Source: Chrysomallon squamiferum
Lineage: Eukaryota; Mollusca; Gastropoda; Neomphalida; Peltospiridae
Assembly (NCBI GenBank): GCA_012295275.1
Contig: CM022678.1
Span: 7,501 to 69,500 of the forward strand
Length of the DNA stretch: 62,000 nucleotides
Direction of reading: 5' to 3'
Part shown: positions 35,154 to 45,567 of the stretch, piece by piece
Layout: each line of letters begins with the position of its first letter
How positions within the stretch are numbered: position 1 is the stretch's first letter
Translations under genes and position numbers: made by a program
The notes under the pieces: model-generated
What the model was told of the DNA's origin: nothing
Database searches by the model: none
The model's input: only the letters and a program-made list of their open reading frames with translations

Positions 35154-35338
35154 ATGAAGTATATTTAAAAAACAAAACCACACTGCAGTGGAATAATTCA
35201 GTGTACGAGTTCAGCCTGACTTTCACTAGTGACACTGAATTACACACCAGCGTGTCTGCTAACTCTGCTAATGGAATCTTCCATGCAAGTAAATTGAGGA
35301 ATGTTCTAACAAAACACAGACCCAGTTTATTATGTTAA
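35154..35338 (+). CDS. Orphan phase-1 terminal exon, copy A
   Basis: The acceptor TTTTCTTTATCAG is followed by a phase-1 exon (AT GAA GTA...) open for 61 residues to TAA at 35336. The peptide contains LKNKTTLQWNNSVYEFSLTF and HTSVSANSANG and ends RPSLLC. No family is recognised. The entry phase fits the phase-1 exits of the ANK gene linker exons, so it could be an alternative 3'-terminal exon. The copy at 51237-51421 differs at seven bases, five of them replacements, about the neutral ratio, so selection is not shown. Confidence 0.4.
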
Positions 35339-36320
35339 TTTTCTCATAAAATGTAGATCAGTCATGTAATGTTTGACATGTTTTAGTGTAGATTCTCTAG
35401 GTTTTTGGGTGGAATGCAATATTTGTTATGATTCAGTAGATTTTCCTTAGGAATTGGGGTAGAGTGTGATAAATGTAATGTTTGGTATGTTTTAGTGTAT
35501 ATTCTCTAGGTTGGGGTAGAGTGTGATAAATGTAATGTTTGGTATGTTTCAAGCTGGTTGCTCTGGGACTAAAGTGGGAATGATGATTCCAAACAGCAGC
35601 ATAGAAAACAACATATTCATCAATCCAAGTATACTTAATGTGTTGGTAAAGAAATAAATAATATATATATATATATAAAATGGTTTTATTACATATATAT
35701 ACTCAATCAATATATATTAAATAAAATGTTCTTATTACATATATATATAATAAGAACATTTTATTAAATATATATTGACTGAGTTGAACGTAAAGTTTCT
35801 GTGAGTTTTCTGTTACTTGTAGCCAGGTATTTCAGAATGATGTCACTCACAGTACAGCACCTCAGCAATCAGGTCTTTCTCATGTTTTTATATCTGCTTC
35901 CACATTCCTTGTGAAAAACCCCATAACAAAATTCAAATAAGAAAATGTTTCCCGAAATGTTGGCTGTTGACAGCACATTATGCAGTAGGTTGTTATAAGC
36001 AGAGTTCACTGTAACATCTGTAATCTGCATAAAATCAATCTTAATTGTTTTGTCTGTAGAAAAAAACAGCACACTCTCTGGAATCTTTCACAAGAAAATA
36101 TAACCTTTTGTGTTTGTGTAAAAACTTGAATCTCTTTCAAGTGTCAAAAAAAGAAGGAAAAAGACAACAACAGTATGATATGTTTAGTCTGTTTTTATTT
36201 TGGTTGCACTGTGCATTAAGATTAAATAATCATATGAAATATTACATATCTACACACAGTGACATAAATTAAAATACACTTTAACACACACCTATACAAT
36301 AATCCATTAAAATGCTCGTT
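35339..36320 (+). other. 3' flank with two 57-bp units and AT-rich inverted repeat
   Basis: 35400-35560 holds about two units of GATAAATGTAATGTTTGGTA/TATTCTCTAGGTTGG, which are expanded at 51540-52085. At 35680-35780 two inverted copies of an ACATATATATA/ATAAGAACATTTTATT motif could form a hairpin. The rest parallels 52085-52470. Confidence 0.6.
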
Positions 36321-36346
36321 GACATAATAATAATAATAATAATAAT

Positions 36347-36377
<31 letters not shown>

Positions 36378-36882
36378 TATGTACTCCACATCTGGTATTT
36401 TCTACATCTAGAATAACACACTTTAATTATCAACACAAACACACAAAAAAGTACATTAAATACTTGCTAAGTAAGATGTATGATAAAATGCTCACTAACT
36501 TTTACTCAACAAAATACATTAAAACTATCACAGATATAAACAAAGCAACCACTAAGAATATCTTCATTAACCTTGATGAAGAATTTAACAAAATTTCTCT
36601 TTATTAATTGAAATTATTGATAGGAGGAAGGAAATATAAATAATTGTGTTATGGAATGATTCCTGTCATGTTTTTTCAGTGGTTGAGAGGGTGTGGCTTA
36701 TGTGCTGTATAGTGTGTTAAAAAGAAACCAAGCTATAATTGGTTTTTTTTAATTTTAATTTTGTTTTGTTTTTTATTATTTTATAAAATCAGGTAGTAAT
36801 ACAGTGAAAATAAATTGAGTGGGTCTTGACAGCTATTGTGCAAAGAAAGAAATTGTTGTTGTTATTGCTATTATTATTATTG

Positions 36883-36936
<54 letters not shown>

Positions 36937-37121
36937 TTTTTCTCTTTCTGTATGGCTGTTTCCCCCTCACACTTCAGTGTGTATGCATGTGTGTGTGTGT
37001 GTGTGTGTGTGTTTGTAGTCTAATATAAAATGAACTAAATATTAAGTATATATGTACATAAGTATGCAAGCATGTATGTATATATGTATGTATATATGTA
37101 TGCATGTATCTATGTATTGTA

Positions 37122-37188
<67 letters not shown>

Positions 37189-38640
37189 TGTCTGTATGTG
37201 CTAATGTTGTGTGTATATGTGTGTGTGTATGTGTAAAGAAAGTGACCATGTTTTCATTCATGAAGGGGAAGTAACTTTACTGTTGCTACAGAGGATTTCA
37301 GTTAATAAACAGGTATTATGTTTGAAATAAAAATAATAATAAAAAGAAAATTTATAAAAAGTTAAAAAGTTAAAATAAAAGATTATATATATAGATAATA
37401 ATAAAAGCATTGTATGTCTAAAGGGAAAAATTATTTTATTTAATATTAGCTGTTTCTGGTATCATAGACAGAAAAATACAGGTTGCTTTTTCAGGTCAAT
37501 GCAAGGTATTTCATGTAAATATTGAAAACAGTTACAGAAACATTTTACAAACTACAAGCAGAGTGATGAATAAAACCTGGACCCAACCTAGGTCTTGCTT
37601 TGAAAACTTTTCTTGTTTCTGTACATTCTACAGTTATAATACTAAAATATATTTTAGAATTTTGTTTGAAACAATAAATAAATAAATAAATAAACAAATG
37701 TGTGTTACTGTGTGTGTGAGTGTGTGTGTGTGTCTGATAAAAACATTTTATTTAATATTAAGAGTATCTTGTATCAGAGATAGAGAAATACAAGTTTATT
37801 GTTGAAGTCAATGTTAGGTATTTGATGTAAATATTGAAAACAAATATAATTTACAAACTGCAACCAGAGTGAAAAGTAATTTTGAATAAAATCTAGACAC
37901 AACCTCAGTCTAGATTTGAAAATCAAACATAACATTTAAGTATATTTTAGAATTTTAACTAACAGTCATCTTCTTATTGTTTTATTATAGTGAAGTATGC
38001 ATATGTGTATGTGTCTTTATTTGTTTGTGTGTGTGTGTATTTCTATATGTATGTATATGTTAGCAATTTAAACAAATACAATAATTACTTACTTATAATT
38101 CAGTTTAATCCATCTTTAAACTTTAGGTGAGTGTATATTATTAAACACTGTACATATTTTGTTTCATTTTATTAGTAGTAGTAGTAGTAGTAGTAGTAGT
38201 GACATTTTCGTTTACTTTTCTATTTGATTAATATTGTTATGTCATTATTATTATTATTATTATTATTTGTTTATTTATTTATTTATTTTTCTCATTTTGC
38301 CATTTTCACGAAGAAATGGTGTTAGAACTGAATTTCATTTAATCTTATATTAAAGGTGCTTTGATTTTGATAGTGGAATTATACTAAAGAAAACGGATAT
38401 TCTCTTAGAAAAGGAGCTCTCTTTTTAAGAGGAAGTTTAATGAACACTTTGTAATGGCTGTTTCAATGTGGTAAAACTTTTTCTGAAGTACAAATCGTTA
38501 TGGAACGATTATGTCAAATGATACGAGAGGAATAACTGGTAGTGAAGTTACATTAAACTGACTGAATTCGACAGAGCTGCTATGATGGGTGATGCAGTGA
38601 TAATTAAAACCACAGCTCTTTGAAATAATGAAAATCGTTG
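36321..38640 (+). other. Microsatellite-rich flank paralogous to 52.5-54.9 kb
   Basis: Holds (AAT)n at 36325-36376, (ATT)n at 36880-36932, (GT)n at 36987-37011, (CT)n then (GT)n at 37135-37190, (AGT)n at 38172-38200 and (ATT)n at 38244-38268. The block before 38640 (AGAAATGGTGTTAGAACTG to GAAAATCGTTGG) matches 54572-54901. No gene is seen. Confidence 0.65.
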
Positions 38641-38652
38641 GATCATCATCTA

Positions 38653-38825
38653 GGTAAGTGGACAAATTTTTTCAAATAAATAAGACAGTTGGGTAGAGCT
38701 TGTAAACCACTTTAAAATGATACCAAGATCAAGTGAATATGTAAAAAATTAAGGAAGTAGCAGCAATTTTAAACCCCCTGAAAAGCAATTTTTTTCTTCC
38801 GATTAAATGCTATATATAGGTATGT
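38653..38825 (+). repeat. Left inverted repeat of the inserted element
   Basis: Starts TAGGTAAGTGGACAAATTTT and runs through ACAGTTGGGTAGAGCTTGTA, AGGAAGTAGCAGCAATTTTA and GCTATATATAGG. Its reverse complement recurs at 43146-43325 with a few differences (for example CAGGGGGTTTAAAATTGC against CGGGGGTTTAAAATTGC). Confidence 0.9.
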
Positions 38826-39108
38826 GCAGATACTCGCGATTAGCGGCTGCGGTTTCTTACCAATTAGCTGTTCCACAGAAATCGTGTTTTGCATGAGGGG
38901 AGGCACCGTTTGTTCGCTTTTCATTGGATCGTGTTATATTCTTTCCTTGGGATTTCTGCATATAAACACAGACGGGATATTGATAAATGCTCACGATTTC
39001 GAATATTTTGATTCCGTTGAGTTTTTCTGTGCCTACGCTGCCTTTTAGAAAATCACGAATTTTCAACACGCTTGAACCACTAAAACCAGCTACTGGACAC
39101 GAACGAAA
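38826..39108 (+). other. Possible non-coding first exon inside the insertion
   Basis: A TATA-like TATATATAGG lies just upstream (38812-38821) and the block ends at a consensus donor (CGAAAG/GTAAGT). A 74-codon open frame ends at 39048, before the donor. The frame that would join the downstream exon at 40345 contains TGA, so this is more likely a 5' UTR exon. Codon composition is less AT-rich than the surroundings. Confidence 0.3.
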
Positions 39109-40010
39109 GGTAAGTAGACATTAACTTTGGTTTTTTTATCTTATTGTCTTTAAAATTTTATCAAAAGTTATGTTTTTTTTAAATTGTTATGATTGCCTCG
39201 TGAAATATGGTATTTTGGTCATTTCGGTGTTCGATCGCCATCGTGACACTTTTACAGAATTTTCAACATGCTACAATAACTAAAACCAGTTACGTGACAC
39301 GAATGAAAAGTAGCTGGACATAATAATTAGTTTTTTATATTATTGTCTTTAAAATTTTATCAAAATGCTTGGACGCATTCAACTGTTATGATCGCCTCGT
39401 CAAAAATGGTCTGTTGGTCATTTTGGTGTTCGGTCGCCATCTTGAAACTTTTACGGAATTTTCAACATGCTACAATAACCGGTTACTGGACACGAACGAA
39501 AAGTAGCTGGACATAATAATTAGTTTTTTATCTTACCGTCTTTAAAATTTTATCAAAAGTTATGGTTTTTTTTAAATTGTTATGATCGCCTCGTGAAATA
39601 TGGTCTGTGTAATTTCGGTTTTCGATCGCCATCTTGAAACTTTTACGGAATTTTCAACATGCTACAATAACTAAAACCGGTTATGTGACACGAATGAAAA
39701 GAAGCTGGACATAATAATTAGTTTTATTATCTTTGAAATTTTATGAAGCAGCTTCGAGGCTCTTAATTGTAAATTTTACCTCGTGAAATATGGTTTGTTG
39801 GCGTTATATCGCCAGTTTGAGTTTCTGTTTTTTTCTTCAAAATTACGAATGTTCAACATGCTACAGTCACTAAAACCGGTTACATGAGACGAATGAAAAG
39901 TAGTTTTTTTTATCTAATTGTCTTTGAAATTTTGTCAAGCAGCTGCAAGCATGCTAACTAGTAACTCTAAGCTTTATCTCGTCAAGCATGGTTATTTCGA
40001 CATTAGATCG
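39055..40010 (+). repeat. Five degenerate tandem units of about 200 bp
   Basis: Each unit has AATTTTCAACATGCTACAAT followed by AAAACCGGTTA, GACACGAATGAAAAGTAG and TTTAAAATTTTATCAAA. Starts are near 39058, 39259, 39459, 39653 and 39846. Only the first unit keeps a GTAAGT donor after the ACGAACGAAAG motif. Confidence 0.85.
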
Positions 40011-40344
40011 CCGAAGTGAAAGTGTCATGGCAGACCAAACTTCCTGTATAAGGACTTACGTTTGAGAATGGATTATGCTGACTTAATACTTATTCTTCTT
40101 AAATTATCTTACATAAGAATGATGGACAAATATGTTCCTAACAATATATTAGTATTTTCATCCATAATTGTCTCAAATCTCAAGATGTTTTAGGATTTTA
40201 AAATCATAAAATTGACCAAACAATTATAATTTCTAAACACCAAATCAAATAAGCACTTGCTATTGTATTCTGTGTGGATTTAATTTGTATTGGTCAATCA
40301 AATTTTGCATTTCTTTTCATATAATGTTTTTTTTTTTTCCACAG

Positions 40345-40910
40345 TTCCTGCAACAGATGAGTTTTTGAAAGGACACGTGCTTTATATTTACACTAGCTGT
40401 GGTAACAGTCGAGCAACAACAGTTAGTGAATTATGTAGTCATTTTTCACTAACTCCTAACCCTGTGTTGAGACTTTCTGCTGAAGTGAAGAAAGTTGTGT
40501 ACCAGTTCGATAAGTTTCGAAATCTGGCTTATGCTGTACAATTTACCAAATTTATGTGTTTATGTTCAGAAATTTTTTTATTGACGGTAAGCTGTAATCT
40601 TGAGGATGTACCCGGAAAACAAGATGAGCCCCAGCCTGGACCGAGTTGCAACCCACAATACATTACTGCTTCCCCAGAACCACACAATCTATTGGATAGC
40701 AGTTCACTCTGTGGAGAAGATTCAGAGGAACCTGCTATTCCAATATTGACAAAACCACCCATGAAAACCAGACAAACAAAAAAATGCCTTTCATGCAAGT
40801 TATTAAATAACTCCTTAACAAATATGAGACTAAAACAGCTACAGCTTCAAAGGTCTACACACATTGCAATCCGAGATGTGAGAGCACAGCAAAAGAAAAA
40901 TAATATTTAA
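40345..40910 (+). CDS. Terminal exon of an unrecognised gene inside the insertion
   Basis: The acceptor TTTTTTTTTCCACAG is followed by a frame open for 188 residues to TAA at 40908. An AATAAA signal follows at 40981-40986. The first half is mixed (SAEVKKVVYQFDKFRNLAYA). The middle is Pro/Glu/Ser-rich and disordered (KQDEPQPGPSC, then SSSLCGEDSEEPA). The end is basic (KTRQTKKCLSCKLLN, then LKQLQLQRSTH and QQKKNN), with a CxxC. No domain is recognised. Base composition is clearly more coding-like than its surroundings. The exon enters in phase 1, and no upstream coding exon was found. It may belong to the transposon or be a captured host gene piece. Confidence 0.55.
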
Positions 40911-41029
40911 TTTTGAATTCTAGTAGATTTTATGTACAGTTAGAAAGGTCAATTTGTCGAATATTTCAAATATCATTTTTAATAAAATATTGTGTATACA
41001 TGTGTGCTTGCGTTTTAATTTTAAAATGT

Positions 41030-42180
41030 GCTAGAAAGATCTGGCGCTGTTGAAAATGATTATATTTCTATAATCTATGTTGATTATATTTTTAATAGCT
41101 TGTAGGATGCATGTTTTATTGGATGTTGTGACTTTTACTAAATATAATATGTATTCGTTCTGAAATAAACGAATTAATATTGTTTTGCCGATTACTAGCA
41201 TTTGATGTTAACTATAATCCTCTGCAATACATAAACTCGTATAATCCTTGGAGTCGACTCCAGAAAGGTGTTGCCAGTCTTTATTAGGAGCAATACAATG
41301 TGTATGTAATCATGACAATTAAAGACACAGGTATTTGAAGCAGACAAAAGAATTTTCTTGGCTTTGTGTTCGTACTTCCTGTGCTTTGACAGCAAACAAA
41401 AGATACCTATCAATGTATCATGTGACCATCGCTGATGTTTTCTCTGATGGAGCAAATCAGCACTTGATGCAAAAATAGCCTAAGTTTTATCAATTTATGG
41501 TTTTATGATTAAAAAAATAGTGATAACATTCTATCACTACCTCTGGTACATAAATTCACGTTGTTTATATTTTAATAACCTATTGGCTGTATCATTGTAT
41601 GTTTTTCTTCAATGTTCCTATTTTTAGCTTATTCATTGTAGCACGTGCGTTGCGAGATCGCCGTGCATTGTTTCCTACCTAGTCAAGTCACCGAAGACTT
41701 TATGTGCAACTACAAATAACTGGTGCTATTTTAAATGATTATATTTCTATAATCTGTGTTGATTATATTTTTAATAACTTGTATAATGCATGTTTTATTA
41801 TATGTTATGACTTTTACTGAATATAATTATAATATGAATACGTTCTGAAATAAACAAATTAATGTTTATCTATAATCCTCTGCAATACATAAACTCATAT
41901 AATAAATTGGAGTCTACTCAAGAAAGGTATTGCCGGTCTTAATTAGGAGCAATACATTGTGTATGTAATCATGACACTAAAGACAGGTATGATAAGTGTC
42001 ATTTGAAGCAGACAATAGAATTTTCATGGCTTTGTGTTTGTACTTCCTGTGATTTGACAGCAAACAAAAGGTACCTATCAATGTATCATGTGACCATTGT
42101 TAATGTTTTCTCTGATGGAGCAAATCAAAATTTGAAGCAAAAATAGCCTAAGTTTTAAAACTGAACAATTTATGATTTAT
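41030..42180 (+). repeat. Tandem duplication of about 690-bp offset in the insertion
   Basis: About 41030-41500 and about 41715-42200 are copies. They share AAATGATTATATTTCTATAATCT, CTGCAATACATAAACTC, GGAGCAATACA and ACCTATCAATGTATCATGTG. The unit includes 3' UTR-like sequence after the 40345 exon. Confidence 0.88.
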
Positions 42181-42199
42181 CAGTTTATGGTTTTACGAT

Positions 42200-42940
42200 T
42201 AAAAAGAAAAAGTTGTACGTTTCGTATTTAATATTCTATGAATACCTCTGGTAGTTAGATTCACAGAATACATTCATTGTACTGTTTTGTAGTACAGTTT
42301 GTTATGTTTATGATTTTTAATTCGCCATTTATCGCAATAATTTTTAAAGCAAAACACGAAGTTAGTTTATTTCTGATCGTATTCATATTATAATGTATAT
42401 ACTTTAGAAATCCGAACACTGGAGAAAACTATGCATCCCAAAAGTTACTAAAAATTAAAACATAGCTTCTATCATTTTAAATAGCAGAGGTTCTTTTATA
42501 TGTTTGTTACTCTTTTTTTCTTACTTTCTTACTTTTTTTCTTTTTTTTAGGCAAGCAATATACATTTGTGGACATAACTTTTGTTATAAATTTACACGCC
42601 ATTGGTATTAATAGCGACGACATGTACGATGTTAGAAATATCGAACTTTGACCTTCCTGGGTGCTAAAAATAGCCTTGCTAAAAATAGTCGGTGTTGAGC
42701 AAAGGCGACACCGCCTTCAGATGAGCGCTTCGTAGAGCGACACCGCTTTAGCTTTAGGGATGTTCACAAAGTTCGTTTACCCCCACCACGTTTAACACTC
42801 TCATACAAACTACTGATTTAACACATAACAAAAACAACATCACCATTTAAAAGAGCGCATATTAATCTGTATTTGAGTGTAATTGTTTTTCATGTTAAAT
42901 TTTACAGAAGGGATTTGGGAGGGGCAGGAAATGGACAAAA
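42200..42940. other. Inner 3' part of the insertion, no gene seen
   Basis: AT-rich, except for a GC-richer patch at 42690-42760 with a repeated GCGACACCGC motif. Confidence 0.5.
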
Positions 42941-42944
42941 TCGG

Positions 42945-43510
42945 CACTTTTTCCACTTACGTTTGTTAGGCTGCTGGTATCTTAATTAATAACTTCTTTT
43001 TAATTTTTACGAATATAATCGATAGCAGAGATTGGCATTGGTCTTCTCTGAAAATTTCATCAAGAAAGCTTGATTATTAACAAAGATAGATGGGAAAATG
43101 TTAAAATATTACTATTTTTGGTCACAGACCTCTAATGACTTATATAGCGTTTAATTGGACGAAAAAAATTGCTTTTTCGGGGGTTTAAAATTGCTGCTAC
43201 TTCCTTAATTTTTTACATATTCACTTGATCTTGGTATCATTTTAAAGTGGTTTACAAGCTCTACCCAACTGTCTTATTTATTTTCAGATTAGTGGGTTTT
43301 GAAAAATTTATCCACATACCTAATATATAAGTCATTAGAGGTTTGTGACCAAAAATAGTAATATTTTAACATTTTCCCCTCTATCTTTGTTAATAAGCAA
43401 GCTTTCTTGATGAAATTTTCAGTGAAGACCAATGCCAATCTCTGCTATCGATTATATTTGTAAAAATTAAAAAGAAGTTATTAATTAAGGTACCAGCAAC
43501 CTAACAAACA
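42945..43510. repeat. Long inverted repeat with 180-bp arms
   Basis: The arm at about 42950-43145 is the near-perfect reverse complement of about 43328-43510. Compare ATCGATAGCAGAGATTGGCA with TGCCAATCTCTGCTATCGAT, and AAAATGTTAAAATATTACTA with TAGTAATATTTTAACATTTT. The spacer is the right inverted repeat of the larger element (43146-43325). Transcribed RNA would form a long hairpin. Confidence 0.93.
43146..43325 (-). repeat. Right inverted repeat of the inserted element
   Basis: Reverse complement of 38653-38825. It ends TTTATCCACATACCTA, against TAGGTAAGTGGACAAA on the left. Confidence 0.88.
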
Positions 43511-43892
43511 ATAATTTATGTGGACAAAAAATTCAAACACTACCAACTTCAACATAAATAACATTGCTGAAAAGAACTCTAAAAACCCTATAAAAGACAA
43601 CAAACATTATGTGATTCTGTTGAGTATTAAGGAAGTTACAGCATTTTAACGTTTTCAATTAACACTAATTAATTGTCCTATTATTTAATGCATTTGCATT
43701 ACAATGGCGTGACCAAAATCCTATTGTTTTTCACTAAAATGCATGTAACTTTCTTAATAATGAAATTTTATTAGTGAAATTTGGACTGAAGATAGATGGT
43801 AACTAGTCCTCTCAATTCAAGCTATTAAAAATGCAAGCTATTAAAAATCGAGGGTAGAAATCACTTCAGTTTCACTCGAATTTTCATCCGCC
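43511..43892. other. Outer part of the insertion, no gene seen
   Basis: AT-rich. A short duplicated motif CAAGCTATTAAAAATG lies at 43819-43850. Confidence 0.5.
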
Positions 43893-44165
43893 ATGTTTGA
43901 TTTTGAAGCCATTTCGATGTTACAGCTCCTCTTTCCGGCGTGTGTAATTTTTCTCAGCTGTGTCAGATTTCAGTATAAATTCACATATAATAAAATTAAA
44001 TATTGTTCTTCGCCTCCATCTACCTTAGATTATCCTCCGATATCGAAAACGACCGATTTTAACGTGTTGAATACGAAACAAATTTTCGAACTCTCCTCCG
44101 AAACTAACCAATTGATCGAATTGAAAAATTCGAAAACGAGTGAGTATACGGGAATTTCCCGCTAA
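43893..44165 (+). CDS. Small open frame with good Kozak context, unknown
   Basis: ATG in CCGCCATGT opens 90 codons to TAA. Residues 10-27 are hydrophobic (LQLLFPACVIFLSCVRF), like a signal or membrane anchor. The rest is polar and Ser/Thr-rich (PPSTLDYPPISKTTDF). Base composition is more balanced than in neighbouring DNA. There is no homologue in the 54.9 kb copy. Family unknown, and it may be part of a mobile element. Confidence 0.3.
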   Translation: MFDFEAISMLQLLFPACVIFLSCVRFQYKFTYNKIKYCSSPPSTLDYPPISKTTDFNVLNTKQIFELSSETNQLIELKNSKTSEYTGISR

Positions 44166-44302
44166 TTATACCATCAGGGATAACCAAAACTCCCAACCCC
44201 TGACTAACGAGAAGCGATTTACGCAGAGACACCACTCACCATTGGGGAAATCCCGATCACACGGATTTGGCAGATAATGTTATATTTCTTTATTTTCAAA
44301 AG

Positions 44303-44363
44303 TTAAATACCAGTGTAAGTGTTCAAGAACATGGACGTAAAGCTGAAGAGGTTCGACCTTTGT
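44303..44363 (+). pseudogene. EXOSC6: EXOSC6 (MTR3) N-terminal exon fragment, copy A
   Basis: Bounded by a weak acceptor TTTTCAAAAG and donor GTAAGT, it reads LNTSVSVQEHGRKAEEVRPL in one frame. The part GRKAEEVRPL is the hallmark start of RNase PH-like exosome subunits (DGR...E-x-R-P), and the nearby YGPRE exon points to MTR3/EXOSC6, a non-catalytic ring subunit of the RNA exosome. The usual Asp before Gly-Arg is His here. It exits in phase 1, but the downstream exon needs phase 2, so a middle exon is missing. Judged a gene fragment carried by the duplication. Confidence 0.65.
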
Positions 44364-45046
44364 GTAAGTTAATTTATTTATATTATTTTTAATTGTGTAT
44401 AAATTATTATATTAAATACATTTTTTTATTTCCAGTTCGTAGTTGGAAATAAACCATAAAGTCATCAAAAGTTGTCAGAAATCTGAACTAGATTCATATA
44501 CTTTTGAAATCAAATCAAGAATTACTTAAAATTGAAAAATATTTGTAAATTGTCCAGTATTTGTACTTATTTAAGTCATTAATAAATCCGTAAAATCGTG
44601 AATTGTTTTTATTTGTTTGCATATTACTAAAAGTTTTGTTAATATTCCTGTCCTTGTCATACTATTTTCCTGGGCCGTAGACGATGCACACATAAACTAT
44701 TTTTTATTATTAATTTAAAAAACAAGATTAGCCACTGCATTAAGACTGTGAGTTTTCTATTTCACTACTTTTGTTTCTGCCAACACTGTATAATGAGTAC
44801 TAGTATTTGAATTTACCTGTATTGTATAATATGTATCTATGGCTTCCAGGTAAATCTTTTGCCTCCAGCCTACCTGTATAACTAGTATTCGAATTTACCT
44901 GTATTATGGTCAATGCTTGCAGGTGAATCTGTGGCTTGGCCTATGAATTTACCTGTGTTACACAGTTTATAGGTGTGGCTTACAGGTAAAACTGTATAAC
45001 CGTTCAGTACTGTTACACCTGTACAGGTATTGTTTTGTTCACACAG
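44364..45046 (+). other. Intron-like DNA between EXOSC6 fragments
   Basis: Paralogous to 55018-55887. The missing middle EXOSC6 exon (the GSAY-x-E-x-GNTK region of the family) is not found. 44813-45040 is rich in ACCTGT/ACAGGT half-palindromes. Confidence 0.6.
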
Positions 45047-45245
45047 GTGCACATGAAGTGTCGAGGAAGGAAGACATTCAGCATGAAGGACAGCTGACCT
45101 GTACAACACTGTTACACCTGTACAGGTATTGTTTTGTTCACACAGGTGCACGTGAAGTGTCGAGGAAGGAAGACATTCAGCATGAAGGGACAGCTGACCT
45201 GTACAACACTGTTACACCTTTACAAGTTTTGTTTTGTTCACACAG
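45047..45245 (+). repeat. Two extra copies of EXOSC6 acceptor plus 5' exon part
   Basis: Acceptors TTGTTCACACAG end at 45046, 45145 and 45245, a period of 99-100 bp. Each is followed by the exon start (GAAGTGTCGAGGAAGGAAGA, CAGCATGAAGG, ACAGCTGACCTG). In the first two units it then continues with ACAACACTGTTACACC and a new TTTTGTTCACACAG, instead of the rest of the exon. The first two units have lost YGPRE (GTGCAC in place of GTATGGGCC). Confidence 0.9.
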
Positions 45246-45451
45246 GTATGGGCCACGTGAAGTGATGAGGAAGGAAGACTTCAGCGTGAAGGGACAGCTG
45301 ACCTGCGAGTTCAAGTTTGCAACGTTTTCCTGCAGACAACGTCGACAACACCAGCAAGACAGCGAGGAGAAAGACGACTCATTTCAAATCCTGGAAGCTC
45401 TTGAACCAGCTGTCTGTCTGGGGAGTGTGTATGTATCTGTCTGTCTGTCTG
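45246..45451 (+). pseudogene. EXOSC6: EXOSC6 (MTR3) internal exon, copy A, with broken donor
   Basis: The frame reads YGPREVMRKEDFSVKGQLTC, EFKFATFSCRQ, a Gln/Asp-rich insert, then LEALEPAVCL. This is the characteristic VYGPRE...F...APFS...QEALEPAV segment of MTR3, an RNase PH-fold subunit of the nuclear and cytoplasmic RNA exosome. The 56 kb paralogue has donor CTG/GTGAGT after AVCL. Here that site reads GGGAGT (45421), so the GT is gone. The next GTGAGT begins at 45452 and extends the exon by 31 nt, moving the exit from phase 0 to phase 1. No downstream EXOSC6 exon is seen. Confidence 0.75.
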
Positions 45452-45567
45452 GTGAGTTTATATGTGTATCTCTTTATGTCAGTCTCTCTATATATTATAA
45501 TTTATAAACTAATATATAATTTAACTTTAATCTATCATTCAAATTATTTCACATCCATCACTGAAAG

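Larger units (their letters stand above)
38641..44273. mobile_element. 5.6-kb insertion relative to the 54.9-kb paralogue
   Basis: The paralogous sequences are collinear up to GAAAATCGTTGG (38640; 54900) and again from ATAATGTTATATTTC (44274; about 54928). The 5.6 kb between is absent from the second copy, which has about 28 unrelated bases there. The insert carries inverted repeats (38653-38825 against 43146-43325), a TATA-like box, a donor, a 200-bp tandem array and a terminal exon with poly(A) signal. It is probably one or more nested DNA transposons. The superfamily cannot be named, no target-site duplication is clear, and no transposase motif is recognised. A deletion in the second copy is the alternative. 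Confidence 0.6.

Noticed and set aside
40345-40910. A THAP-domain or known transposase assignment for the insertion exon
   Set aside because: The ordered Cys-x2-4-Cys...Cys-x2-His pattern and the catalytic acidic triad were not found. Left as unknown.
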